This document shows positions 25,038 to 33,999 of a stretch of DNA of 64,000 bases, in pieces. Every line of letters starts with the position of its first letter. Positions within the stretch are counted from its first letter, which is position 1. The stretch is taken from assembly GCA_045661345.1 (NCBI GenBank), contig JAZRFM010000024.1:124001-188000 (forward strand). Reading direction: 5' to 3'. The notes beneath the pieces are model-generated. The model was not told the DNA's origin and did no database searches. It saw only the letters and a program-made list of their open reading frames with translations. This DNA comes from RUG12461 sp045661345. GTDB lineage: Bacteria; Bacillota; Clostridia; Lachnospirales; Lachnospiraceae. The translations under genes and the position numbers were made by a program.

Positions 25038-25670
25038 ATGACAGAGGGAAAAGGGTTGAATAAATCGGAAATTGCGGTACAGAGAAAGATTGGACAACAG
25101 CTGCTATTACTAAGCATCATTCAGCATGAAGAAGAGCGCGCTCAGAAGTGTGGGTTCTCCTTTGTTGATAAGGAACGTCTTGCACTATGGTCAGCTATGG
25201 ACAGAGAGGAGCTTGACCATTTTCTACAGGTTTGTGGAACCTTGGATTCCTATACTGTAGGGGTAGAAGCGGCGCAGGAGTATATAAAAAGGGACGATTT
25301 CTATCAGGACGATAACGTGTATTTGTTTGTTTTATCAACGATTCACCGATATGGAGATTTTTTTGTATTGCGTTGTAATCTGAAGGATAATGGAGATCTG
25401 AAATTACATGCAAAACATAACTATCATCGGTTCAACAGTTTATACGAATCGTTTATCATAGGTCAGTCCATGGCGACAGCAGAAGAATTTAAAAAAATGA
25501 TCAGCTTCTACATCTGCTATTACGTTAAAAGAATAAAGGATGCATTGTCAGAGGGTTATGATTGGGACGTGGTAAAAAAGGCGACTCAACTAGACCTTTC
25601 AGAGGAGAGATTTCATGAAATAGCGAGTGACGAGTTTTTGGAAGGAGCATTTCACAGGTCATTACGTTGA
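25038..25670 (+). CDS. Protein of unknown function
   Basis: A 210-residue soluble protein with alternating charged helices. It has no recognisable domain, membrane segment or signal peptide. A central stretch (about residues 85-135) looks like beta strands (DDNVYLFVLSTIHR, GDFFVLRCNLK). No clear ribosome binding site precedes ATG 25038, and an internal start is possible. It lies between the frameshifted regulator and an Rpn-type gene, in the AT-richer accessory patch. Function unknown. Confidence 0.55.
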   Translation: MTEGKGLNKSEIAVQRKIGQQLLLLSIIQHEEERAQKCGFSFVDKERLALWSAMDREELDHFLQVCGTLDSYTVGVEAAQEYIKRDDFYQDDNVYLFVLSTIHRYGDFFVLRCNLKDNGDLKLHAKHNYHRFNSLYESFIIGQSMATAEEFKKMISFYICYYVKRIKDALSEGYDWDVVKKATQLDLSEERFHEIASDEFLEGAFHRSLR

Positions 25671-25752
25671 TTGCTACAAGAGAATAGTAATAAGTATGTA
25701 AATAAGAGAACATTATGATGAAATACACTTATCTTTTTTCAGAATAATCCGA

Positions 25753-25875
25753 TATAATAAATATATTGAAAAAATATAGCATACCGATTAGGAAGGATTC
25801 CCAAAGGTGCGGCAGGATGCGGCGATAGGTATTGTTTTTGAGCGAGACTCTGCACTTTTTGGTGCGGAGTTTTTC
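25753..25875 (+). ncRNA. Candidate short transcript ending at a strong terminator
   Basis: The 383-base gap before the Rpn gene has TATAAT at 25753-25758, a folded stretch with ATACC/GGTAT closing arms, and a terminator: ACTCTGCAC (25847-25855) pairs fully (one G-U) with GTGCGGAGT (25862-25870), then TTTTTC. No coding gene uses this terminator, so a transcript of about 110 bases is plausible. The -35 region is poor. The rest of the gap, to 26040, shows nothing recognisable. Confidence 0.35.
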
Positions 25876-26053
25876 ATTTTCTGACCGGCTTGGATGCGAA
25901 GGAACCTTGACAATTTCATTCTTTACATCACGAGGGAATTGTGTTATGTTAATGATACATTTCTGGAGAGCAAATCTGGACGTTTCGTCCGACTTTTCCA
26001 CGAAATTGCTTGAAACCAAATAATGTGCATTTTATAATCGAAGGAGGAGTAGG

Positions 26054-26848
26054 ATGAAAGAAAAGTCCTATGATGAACTGGATTTTACTGATGATTTTCT
26101 CTTCTGCAATATCCTGACTGAAGACGAAGATCTTTGCATTGAATTGACAGAGATGATCACCGGGAGACGGATTCGATCGATCGTTCGGTCAGAAGATCAA
26201 AAGACCATCCGACCGACAAGGGATGGCAAGGGAGTGCGATTCGATGTCTTTTTTGAAGATGAAGAAAATATCATCTATGATATCGAAATGCAAGCCTCAA
26301 AGACAGGGAATCTTCGAAAACGGACGAGATACTATCAGGGGATGATAGATCTCAACGTTCTGTCCAGAGGAGATGAGTACGAGCTCCTGAAGGAATCATA
26401 TGTCATCTTCATTTGCACATATGATGAATTTGGAAAGGGAAGACATCAGTATACATTTGAGAATCTCTGTCTTGAAGATACGGGAATACGATTGAAGGAT
26501 GGATCGCATAAGATTTTTCTTTGTGCAGACGGTGAAATGGATGATTGCTCAGAAAAGATGAAGGATTTTCTTCAGTATATCGCGGGAGGAAAAGAGTCTG
26601 GGGATTTATCCGATCGTTTACGGGATGCAGTCGAAAGGTCGAAATCAAAGGAGAAATGGAGGCTGGATTATATGATGCTGCAGGAAAAATACAGAGAAAA
26701 GTATAATGAAGGGAAAGCAGAGGGAAAGTCAGAATTGATCCTTCGCATGCTTGATAAGGGTAAAAGCCCGGAAACAATATCGGAACTGACAGACCTGCCG
26801 GTTGAGGAGATCAAAAGGATCCGGGATGAAGTGTGTGTGACCGTCTAA
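26054..26848 (+). CDS. Rpn/PDDEXK_2 family nuclease-like protein
   Basis: 264 residues matching the Rpn/PDDEXK_2 group of recombination-promoting nucleases and putative transposases. The catalytic core is GVRFDVFFED near residues 60-69 and IIYDIEMQ near 73-80, the D...ExQ form common in this family. The C-terminus is helical and charged and ends with a small helix pair (GKSPETISELTDLPVEEI) seen in many members. A GAAGGAGG site precedes the ATG and a terminator follows. Such genes are multi-copy in Clostridia and mark accessory DNA. Confidence 0.88.
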   Translation: MKEKSYDELDFTDDFLFCNILTEDEDLCIELTEMITGRRIRSIVRSEDQKTIRPTRDGKGVRFDVFFEDEENIIYDIEMQASKTGNLRKRTRYYQGMIDLNVLSRGDEYELLKESYVIFICTYDEFGKGRHQYTFENLCLEDTGIRLKDGSHKIFLCADGEMDDCSEKMKDFLQYIAGGKESGDLSDRLRDAVERSKSKEKWRLDYMMLQEKYREKYNEGKAEGKSELILRMLDKGKSPETISELTDLPVEEIKRIRDEVCVTV

Positions 26849-26883
26849 ATGCTTCCTTTATAAAAAGAATATGATCGAAAGAA

Positions 26884-26932
26884 AACCTCCCGATGTAAAG
26901 TATGAAATTGCTTTGCAGAGGGAGGCTTTTTA
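26884..26932 (+). terminator. Terminator after the Rpn-type gene
   Basis: AACCTCCC (26884-26891) pairs with GGGAGGCTT (26920-26928), with an inner GTAAAG/CTTTGC stem and a trailing T run. Confidence 0.8.
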
Positions 26933-26998
26933 TTCGTAGTCAGTGCATATAGTGACACGGCTCAATGATGAATTGCGAATTCTTTTGTGGGGAAAACT

Positions 26999-28462
26999 AT
27001 GAGTAGAAAGATTGTCGGTTATACAAGCGGCGTATTTGATCTTTTTCATATAGGGCATCTAAACATATTAAAAAGAGCAAAGTCACAGTGCGATTATCTG
27101 ATTGTGGCAGTTTGTTCAGATGAACTTGCATATAAGCTGAAAGGTAAATGGCCTATCGCATGCTGTGAAGACAGGATGAAAATTCTGGAGAGTATCCGGT
27201 ATGTAGATGAAGTGGTTATGGAATCTACCTCCGACAAGATAGAGGCTTGGAGGCGGTACAGATATGATGTGCTGTTTAAGGGCGATGATGCAAAAGAGAA
27301 ACCCATTTACAAAAAATATGAGGAAGAACTGATAAGACGAGGGGCAAGGATACAATATTTCCCATATACAAAGAATATTTCCACGTCAAAAGTGAGATCA
27401 GAAAGGATTGGAAAGATGGAGATTAATAAGGAGAAATGCATGAGCTTATATTTTGCATTTCGATATATAGGAGATAGTAATTTACAGTTTTCAGATCAGA
27501 TTGTACACAGAGAACATCAGATTTTTCCATATGCTGATCGGTACTCCATAAAAACAGCATCTGATATAGATTCCTATCTGAAAAAGATTTTTGCAGAAAT
27601 CGATTTGTCTAAAGCAGCAATTTGCCTTAGCGGTGGAATGGATTCTGCAATTCTTGCCTCTTATATGCCAAAGGGTACTAAAGCGTATACATCCAGGTGT
27701 GTTGCGGAGAGCGCTGTTGATGAAACGATTCAGGCTAAGAAATACTGTGATATTTATGATCTGGAGCACATTATTGTGGATGTCACTTGGGAAGATCACC
27801 TGAAAGCAATGGATGAGCTGGCACTCTGGGATGGATCGCCGATTGTCCCTAATGAACCGCAGGCATATAAGATGGCACAACAAATGTGCAGCGATGGTGC
27901 GGAGACAATTATATTTGGAAACAGTGCTGATGTTGTTTTTGGTGGTATGGACCGACTGCTTTCAAGAGATTGGACTTTTGATGAGTGGGTTGAAAGATAT
28001 ACCTTCCTGGATGCAAAAAAGGTTCTGAAGAATCCAATAGATATTTCATACATTTATGAAAAATACCGAATTAATGAAGCTGGGATTGATTTTGTGAGAT
28101 TTTTGAGAGAAATATATGCCCTTTCGTCATCGGAGGCATATACTAATGCTTATAGCAAGGTAGGAATACAGTATGTGGATCCGTTTGAACACATGAAAAT
28201 GTCCGAAGCGTTGGATCTGACGCGAATCAGAAATGGGGAAAGTAAGTACTTGATTAGAGAACTCTTTAAGATGAGATACCCTGATTTAGAGGTTCCCGAA
28301 AAACTCCCGATGTCTCGTCCTGCAGATGAGTGGATGAAGGGATGGAAGGGACCGACAAGGCCGGAGTTTATACCTGGTTGTGCAGCCGGATTAACCGGGG
28401 AACAAAAACTATTGGTATACTCCATGGAAAGGTTCTTAGACATCATTGATCCAAATGAGTGA
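26999..28462 (+). CDS. Cytidylyltransferase-asparagine synthetase-like fusion
   Basis: Residues 1-140 are a TagD-like cytidylyltransferase (SGVFDLFHIGHLNIL near 10-24; ISTSKVRSER closes the domain). Residues about 200-487 resemble the ATP-pyrophosphatase domain of asparagine synthetase, with the PP-loop SGGMDSA near 211. No glutaminase domain is present, so the amine or ammonia source is unknown. The pairing suggests formation of an amidated or adenylate-dependent CDP-linked precursor; this is inference. ATG 26999 has GTGGGG upstream; an in-frame GTG at 26987 lacks a site. It overlaps the next gene by eight bases and opens the AT-rich region. Confidence 0.8.
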   Translation: MSRKIVGYTSGVFDLFHIGHLNILKRAKSQCDYLIVAVCSDELAYKLKGKWPIACCEDRMKILESIRYVDEVVMESTSDKIEAWRRYRYDVLFKGDDAKEKPIYKKYEEELIRRGARIQYFPYTKNISTSKVRSERIGKMEINKEKCMSLYFAFRYIGDSNLQFSDQIVHREHQIFPYADRYSIKTASDIDSYLKKIFAEIDLSKAAICLSGGMDSAILASYMPKGTKAYTSRCVAESAVDETIQAKKYCDIYDLEHIIVDVTWEDHLKAMDELALWDGSPIVPNEPQAYKMAQQMCSDGAETIIFGNSADVVFGGMDRLLSRDWTFDEWVERYTFLDAKKVLKNPIDISYIYEKYRINEAGIDFVRFLREIYALSSSEAYTNAYSKVGIQYVDPFEHMKMSEALDLTRIRNGESKYLIRELFKMRYPDLEVPEKLPMSRPADEWMKGWKGPTRPEFIPGCAAGLTGEQKLLVYSMERFLDIIDPNE

Positions 28463-29657
28463 TAAAGAGAGCAGATATATTGCAAAAAGAAAGATAAAAG
28501 CATTCTTTTACAGCTTGCCGTTTTACCTATGCAGGCTCTTTCCGGTAAAAAAGAACCGCATCGTCATGTGGACACTGGAGGGACGTGGTGGATTCTCCTG
28601 CTGCCCAAGATATATTGCAGAGGAGATACTGAGGAGGAATGAAAAATCTCGGGAAAAGCAGATGGAAATAGTCTGGCTTTTACAGGACATGAAAAAGGTG
28701 TTTCCGGAAGGAATTAGGAAAGTAAGAGACACATGGTATAACCGAGCGTTCTATATGACGACTGCCCGGTTTTGGATTGGAAACACGAGAACATTTCTGG
28801 GAACAAAGAAAAGAAAAGGAACAACCTACTTTCAGACCTGGCACGGTTCTATTAGCTTAAAGCCTATTGGGAAATATCGAGGGGAACAGTTCTCAAAAAT
28901 AGCATATCTTGTAAGTAAGGCAGATTCGGATCTGGCGGACTATGCTGTTTCAGGAAGCGATTATTGCACAAATATGTGGCGTGATGGTCTGGTGTATGAC
29001 GGCGAGATCCTCCAATTAGGAACAGCGAGGTGCGATGTTCTATTGAATGGCATAGAGGCAAAGCACAAAGAGCTGAGAGGGGTATATCATCTCCCACCCG
29101 AATCAAAAGTTTGTATCTATGCGCCTACGTTCCGAGGGGGCAGTCAAACTACGGAAAGGAGCGTCAGTGTAGAGGCGATTTCCCTTGATTTTGATCGCTT
29201 GCTGGATACGTTGGGAAACCGCTTTGGAGGGATATGGTATATATTTCTGCGACTTCATCCGCAGGTAGCAGCGACCATGGAAAAACTGCCGATTTCATCA
29301 AATAATGACAGATTAATCGATGTCAGTCAGCGTCCGGACATGGCTGAGATCATGGCGGCAACAGACTGTATTATTACAGATTATTCGACAGTCGTTTTTG
29401 AAGGATTCCTGACCGGACAGCCCGGGTTTATCTACGCAGATGATTTTGATGAGTACATAAAGGATCGCGGTACCTTAATGTTCCAACCGGATGAGATTCC
29501 CTTTTCGATTGCCGGGTCAAATGAGGAGTTGATACAGAATATCTTGAGTTTTGATGAGGACGCATATAAGAAAAAGGCGAAAGAGTTTATTTCAAGAAAC
29601 GGTATATGCGAAGATGGCAGAGCGGCGGAACGCTTGGTGGATTATATATACGAATAG
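28455..29657 (+). CDS. CDP-glycerol glycerophosphotransferase homologue (TagF/TagB-like)
   Basis: 400 residues of the Glyphos_transf family, which moves glycerol- or ribitol-phosphate from a CDP carrier to a glycan. Signatures are TYFQTWHGSISLKPIG near 125-140 (with the catalytic His), then a GT-B C-terminal half with TDYSTVVFEGFLTGQP near 308-323. A basic N-terminus could bind membrane, but no transmembrane helix is seen. It overlaps the cytidylyltransferase fusion (ATGAGTGA) and so probably uses the CDP product of that protein. Here the acceptor may be a flagellar or cell-surface glycan. Confidence 0.85.
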   Translation: MSDKESRYIAKRKIKAFFYSLPFYLCRLFPVKKNRIVMWTLEGRGGFSCCPRYIAEEILRRNEKSREKQMEIVWLLQDMKKVFPEGIRKVRDTWYNRAFYMTTARFWIGNTRTFLGTKKRKGTTYFQTWHGSISLKPIGKYRGEQFSKIAYLVSKADSDLADYAVSGSDYCTNMWRDGLVYDGEILQLGTARCDVLLNGIEAKHKELRGVYHLPPESKVCIYAPTFRGGSQTTERSVSVEAISLDFDRLLDTLGNRFGGIWYIFLRLHPQVAATMEKLPISSNNDRLIDVSQRPDMAEIMAATDCIITDYSTVVFEGFLTGQPGFIYADDFDEYIKDRGTLMFQPDEIPFSIAGSNEELIQNILSFDEDAYKKKAKEFISRNGICEDGRAAERLVDYIYE

Positions 29658-29695
29658 TGTCTGCAAAGCAAGCAGGAATTGTGGAGAAATGCTAA

Positions 29696-30727
29696 ATGGC
29701 AAAGTATGAATACTGGAGAAATGAAAACAGGACGATGCTAAAGGATGTGATTCCTTTAGACTCACCGTATAATGTTTGCATCGAAACATCAACTCTTTGC
29801 AATTTAGACTGCAAGTATTGTGGACATTCAAAACATATCTGGCCGGAAGAGAATATGTCAATGGAACTGTTCAAGAAAACCATTGATCAGATAAAAACAT
29901 TTCCATCAAAGCCAAAAAAAATAGAGTTATATTTCTTTGGAGAGCCATTATGTAATCCGATGTTACCCCAAATGATTAGGTATGCCAGAGAAGCCGAAGT
30001 GTCAGAGACAATCGACTTTACAACGAATGGTCTACTATTTACCAAAGACAAGGTAGATGAGATGGTAAAGGAAGGAATGCCGGATACCATAAGAATATCC
30101 CTGCAAGGGCTTGATGCTGAAATGTATCGTAACACCTGTGGAAAAGAAGTCGACTTTTTCGCATTTCTTGATAATCTGAAGTATTTATATGAGAGAAAAG
30201 GAGACTGTTCTATCCGAATGAAAATAGCAGATATTGCGATAAAAGCTATTCCTGACGGAAAAGACAGATTCGAAGCAATATTTGGTAAGATGGCTGATAG
30301 TCTGTTTGTGGAAACTATTATTCCAATTTATGCTGATGTAGATTATCAGGAAGTCGATGCGGATATAAAACTACATGCAACAGAAGGCAGAAAGGGCTTT
30401 AAAAATCGGTCAGTAAACAAAGTATGTCACAGACCATTCTATCGACTGGCTGTTCGAACAAACGGGGATGTGACGGCGGCCTGTTGTGATCAGCTGAATG
30501 ATGTTATATATGGTAATATTCTCGAGAACACGCTACGGGAAATATGGAATGGAGATGTGAGGACTGGTTTTTTGCGGCTGCAACTTGAAGGAAAACGGTT
30601 TTCACATTCGTGTTGCAAGGGATGTATTATGCCGAATGATATAACAAATGAGGCTGATTTGCTGGACCCCTGGGCCGGAGAGCTTTTGCAATGCATAAAT
30701 AAAGCAAATAATGCAGATAATCAATGA
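29696..30727 (+). CDS. Radical SAM protein with SPASM-like C-terminus
   Basis: 343 residues. The radical SAM cluster motif CNLDCKYC has C35, C39 and C42, followed by FFGEPLCNP and TTNGLLF. The C-terminal third carries extra cysteines (CHRPF near 244, ACC near 262, CCKGC near 306) that fit a SPASM auxiliary cluster domain. Such enzymes modify peptides or sugars, for example by epimerisation or dehydrogenation. In this cluster a role in making an unusual sugar or alcohol is possible but unproven. Confidence 0.87.
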   Translation: MAKYEYWRNENRTMLKDVIPLDSPYNVCIETSTLCNLDCKYCGHSKHIWPEENMSMELFKKTIDQIKTFPSKPKKIELYFFGEPLCNPMLPQMIRYAREAEVSETIDFTTNGLLFTKDKVDEMVKEGMPDTIRISLQGLDAEMYRNTCGKEVDFFAFLDNLKYLYERKGDCSIRMKIADIAIKAIPDGKDRFEAIFGKMADSLFVETIIPIYADVDYQEVDADIKLHATEGRKGFKNRSVNKVCHRPFYRLAVRTNGDVTAACCDQLNDVIYGNILENTLREIWNGDVRTGFLRLQLEGKRFSHSCCKGCIMPNDITNEADLLDPWAGELLQCINKANNADNQ

Positions 30728-30759
30728 TTTGTCAAATCAATATGTAATGGAGATCGGCT

Positions 30760-31902
30760 ATGAGTTGTAGAATTATTTCGAAAACGACTATAAAGGAAAT
30801 CAAGAAAGAAGTTCTAAACATTGTAGTAGGAAAGCAGATTTATATATGTGGAGCAGGCGTGCTCGGAGAAGTTTTTGCAAAGTGGTTAGATAACTGTGGG
30901 ATTAAATGGGTGGCAGTAATAGATCGAAGGGGACAAGCTGATTGGACACAGAAACCGGTGTATAAATATGATTATTTGAAACATTTAGATTATTCTAGAT
31001 GTGTTTTTGTGGTCACCCAGAAATTCTTTAAAGAGGAAGTGATTGGAAATTTAGAATCTGTTGGTGTTGCCGAAGAAAACATTGTAGCTTTCTATGATGA
31101 TCTAACCTTCGATGAGTTTTATTATGATACAATACCTAAATCAAATAAGATGGTATTAAGTAAATTTAGAAACATGTATAAAGGTGAGAGGTGTTTTGTA
31201 ATAGGGAACGGGCCCTCGTTAAGAGAGAATGACCTACAAGCTCTAGAAAAGAACAGGGAGTGCTATTTTGCTGTAAATATGTTGCATGAATCTTTTGACA
31301 GACTTAATCTTCATCCTACAGGGTACTTTGTTGGGGATCGGTTAATGTCAAAAGAATTCGAAAAATCTAAAACCAGATTGAGAGAACTCCTTGATAGAGT
31401 AGATTTGGCGTTTTTTGAGATAAAAACGGGGATATATAATCAATACTATAAAGACACGCCGGATAATCTATATTTTTATAAAAATATACGACCTAGATAT
31501 AATACTTTAGAGGAAGGAAGTACTCTGTTTTCAGACGATGTTACAAAAGGAGTTTATAGCCTGGGAACTGTGTTGACAGATGTGCTTCAGTTTGTAGTAT
31601 ATATGGGCTTTGAACGTATCTATTTGATCGGCGTTGACTTTACATATAAGCTTGAACAATACAATGGTAATAAAAGGGTTGTTAATAAGTCAATAGAAAC
31701 GAATCATGCAAAGTTCCTTCGAGATCCGGGTAATTATTGCGATGATGCGTTTGAGATGGTAGATGTGATGCATACTGGGTATATGGCAGCAAAGAAATAT
31801 GCCGATAGTCATAACATAAAGATATTTAATGCAACTAGAGGGGGAAGATTGGAGATTTTTCCAAGAGTAGAGGCTGATAGTTTACTTGGATTGAATATGT
31901 AA
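30760..31902 (+). CDS. Rossmann domain plus DUF115-like protein
   Basis: 380 residues. Residues about 23-115 are the small Rossmann-like domain that recurs in this island (IYICGAGVLGEVFAKWL, VVTQKFF). Residues about 140-375 resemble DUF115/Maf-type proteins, with CFVIGNGPSL near 148 and IYLIGVDFTY. Maf (motility accessory factor) proteins of this fold transfer nonulosonic acids to flagellin, and the neuABC genes nearby make such a role plausible here. Clear AT-rich codon use. GGAG precedes the ATG. Confidence 0.75.
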   Translation: MSCRIISKTTIKEIKKEVLNIVVGKQIYICGAGVLGEVFAKWLDNCGIKWVAVIDRRGQADWTQKPVYKYDYLKHLDYSRCVFVVTQKFFKEEVIGNLESVGVAEENIVAFYDDLTFDEFYYDTIPKSNKMVLSKFRNMYKGERCFVIGNGPSLRENDLQALEKNRECYFAVNMLHESFDRLNLHPTGYFVGDRLMSKEFEKSKTRLRELLDRVDLAFFEIKTGIYNQYYKDTPDNLYFYKNIRPRYNTLEEGSTLFSDDVTKGVYSLGTVLTDVLQFVVYMGFERIYLIGVDFTYKLEQYNGNKRVVNKSIETNHAKFLRDPGNYCDDAFEMVDVMHTGYMAAKKYADSHNIKIFNATRGGRLEIFPRVEADSLLGLNM

Positions 31903-32083
31903 GATGTATTAGTATTTACAGTATAGAGAATGTGACGGATTAAACCAGCATTAATGATAACCCAACAGGTTACTTGATGTTGCAAGAACATTCTGTTGAC
32001 ATAGGTGAAATAAAGGAATCGATTATAGCAGATCATTATATGAAAAATGACATTTGAAAAAACGGTGGGATATGAAAAGCTAA

Positions 32084-32299
32084 ATGGCTATACCATTTAT
32101 CGAAGATATAACAAATGGAATCTCTGATTTGTTCGATGGAGGCACATTGTCAGGAGAGCAAAGGGTAGAGATTCTTAGCTTGATAGAGGATAAGTTAAGG
32201 GCTTTAATTCTGAAAACACGAAGAAAAGCGAGTTTCGTAGCAGATGATGGTAAAAAAGACTGGATGATGAGAAAGCGTTTTCTTTGGAAGACGAGGTAA
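32084..32299 (+). CDS. Doubtful small ORF
   Basis: 71 codons encoding a charged peptide with a hydrophobic start (MAIPFIEDITNGISDLFDGG). There is no convincing ribosome binding site and no family resemblance I can name. It lies in decayed DNA, so it may be a gene fragment. Confidence 0.25.
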   Translation: MAIPFIEDITNGISDLFDGGTLSGEQRVEILSLIEDKLRALILKTRRKASFVADDGKKDWMMRKRFLWKTR

Positions 32300-32461
32300 A
32301 TGAGATTACAGGTGGATTGTGGTGGAGTTAAAATCCGAGGTTTACAGATACTATATGTTCAGGTTGTAGGGATGCTTTATTGAAAGCATTTTTGGGAAGG
32401 TTTGTGGTATAACAGATGCTTAACAGATATGGGAAGAATGTAGATATGCGGATGGTAAATC

Positions 32462-33044
32462 GTGATTTATCAGATATATTGGCATTTAAACAAGGAATGT
32501 AAAAAAAGTGCGGGAAAATTTGATGTGAGAAGATGCATTAAAAGATCCAAGTGTATCGTTTGTGGATCCCCAAAACGTAATCATTTTCTGACTGTATATG
32601 GTCAATATAATTATTATGAATGCTCCGATTGTGAAGCACTAACACTTGAAAATTATCCTAATATAGAAGTGATGTATACGTCAGATGAGACTGAAAATCT
32701 TGGGATATATACGGATGAGAAGACCTATGAGAATAGGGTCTATATGATTGCCAAACCCAAAGCTGAATATGTATTTGATGTGATAAAAAATAACAATTAT
32801 ACACCTTCTTCAACTGTTTAGCTTGAAGTCCTTAGAGCACTTATTGAATGGAAAATACGATGTACTTGGGATGTGGGAATTCGGGCAGGGATTTATGGAT
32901 GTGATCAATAATGCAATGCTACTATCAGGCACTATGTCATGCAAGTTATACGAGATGATATCAAATATGCAGAATGATATTCAAAGGTCAGTAGATGAAT
33001 CAGGACTGTCCGATCAAGTTTTGGTTGTGGCAAAGAAAATATAG
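32462..33044 (+). pseudogene. Broken methyltransferase with zinc-ribbon start
   Basis: The first part (to 32821) has a zinc-ribbon-like CIVCGSPK ... YYECSDC and a TYENRVYMIAKPKAEY segment typical of the N-terminus of sugar C-methyltransferase-like proteins. It then hits a stop. The second part (from about 32830) reads NGKYDVLGMWEFGQGFMDVI and ends in DESGLSDQVLVVAKKI, typical of the C-terminus of the same proteins. The SAM-binding middle is missing, so this is an internal deletion remnant. Confidence 0.65.
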
Positions 33045-33195
33045 TGGATAAAGTATAGAGAGTTGTAATGATTAAGTGTCGAAAAGAAGAGGACTATGAC
33101 TATGAGAATTGATTTGTCTTGACATCTGAAAAGTTTAGAGGGGAACATATTGGCACATTACGAGTTACATAAAAAATGATTATGGAAGGCGGAAG

Positions 33196-33897
33196 ATGTA
33201 CGAAAAAAAAAGAATAATAGGGTTTATTCCTGCAAGAGGCGGAAGTAAAGGAATAAAAGATAAAAATATAATTGATTTATGTGGCAAACCTTTGATTTCA
33301 TATACTATTACTGCTTCGTTGGATAGTAATTATATTGATAAAACCATAGTATCAACAGATAGCAATATAATTGCAGATATTTCTCGTGAATGCGGGGCTG
33401 ATGTTCCTTTTATGAGACCTATAGAATTAGCATCTGATACATCAAAAACCATAGATGTTGTAATGCATTTTCTTAAGTATCTGGAATCGAACAAGGAAAA
33501 ATATGATGCCCTAGTGTTATTACAGCCAACACAGCCATTAAGAACGAATACGGATATAGATAAGTCAATAGAATTATTTTTTCAAAAACAACAGAGAGGA
33601 CTCGCATCAGTTTCACCTGTTGATGATCACCCGATTCTTATCAGGACAATTAATGCTGATTGTGAAATGTCATCTTTATTAGAAATGGGTAGTACCTGTA
33701 GAAGACAGGACATGCCGGAGTACTTTAGAGTGAACGGATGTATTTATGTAAACAAAGTGGAAGATATTACTGATAAAACGAGTTTTAATGATAATCCAGT
33801 TGGATATGTTATGGAATCCACGCATTCAGTTGATATTGATGAGTTGAAAGATTTAGCGTTAGCTGAGTACTACCTTAAACGGGGGACTAAAGCATAG
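33196..33897 (+). CDS. neuA: CMP-nonulosonic acid synthetase (NeuA-like)
   Basis: The enzyme activates a sialic, legionaminic or related nine-carbon acid with CTP. The N-terminus IGFIPARGGSKGIKDKN is the acylneuraminate cytidylyltransferase signature; STDSNIIAD and LLQPTQPLR follow in order. 233 residues, normal length. GGAAGGCGGAAG precedes the start. The partner genes (amidotransferase, neuB, neuC) lie beyond an insertion sequence, so the operon has been split. Sialic versus legionaminic specificity cannot be told by eye. Confidence 0.9.
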   Translation: MYEKKRIIGFIPARGGSKGIKDKNIIDLCGKPLISYTITASLDSNYIDKTIVSTDSNIIADISRECGADVPFMRPIELASDTSKTIDVVMHFLKYLESNKEKYDALVLLQPTQPLRTNTDIDKSIELFFQKQQRGLASVSPVDDHPILIRTINADCEMSSLLEMGSTCRRQDMPEYFRVNGCIYVNKVEDITDKTSFNDNPVGYVMESTHSVDIDELKDLALAEYYLKRGTKA

Positions 33898-33988
33898 ACT
33901 TTTTGAAGATATTTTGCTGATATGTAATGCTATTATGTTACATACATGCTACAGAGACGTAATGGGAAGTATTCTTGTCTATATTATA

Positions 33989-33996
33989 ATAAAAAA
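33989..33996 (+). repeat. Target-site duplication, left copy
   Basis: ATAAAAAA, directly repeated at 35560-35567 on the other side of the insertion sequence. Eight bases is the usual ISL3 duplication length. Confidence 0.92.
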
Positions 33997-33999
33997 GGC

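Larger units (their letters stand above)
31903..33195 (+). other. AT-rich decayed stretch
   Basis: Between the DUF115-like gene and neuA there is no long intact gene. The stretch contains one doubtful small ORF and a split methyltransferase remnant. Bases 31903-32083, 32300-32461 and 33045-33195 show nothing I recognise. It looks like the residue of one or two lost genes. Confidence 0.6.

Noticed and set aside
25748..25755. Sigma-28 promoter (TCCGATAT) upstream of the Rpn-type gene
   Set aside because: The -10 matches, but no TAAA-like -35 lies 15 bases upstream.
25729..26019. 96-codon minus-strand ORF before the Rpn-type gene
   Set aside because: It crosses a terminator-like hairpin and has no recognisable domain or ribosome binding site.
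33985..33990. TATAAT at the left edge of the insertion as the promoter of the downstream operon
   Set aside because: No acceptable -35 is found 16-18 bases upstream, so it may be chance in AT-rich DNA.
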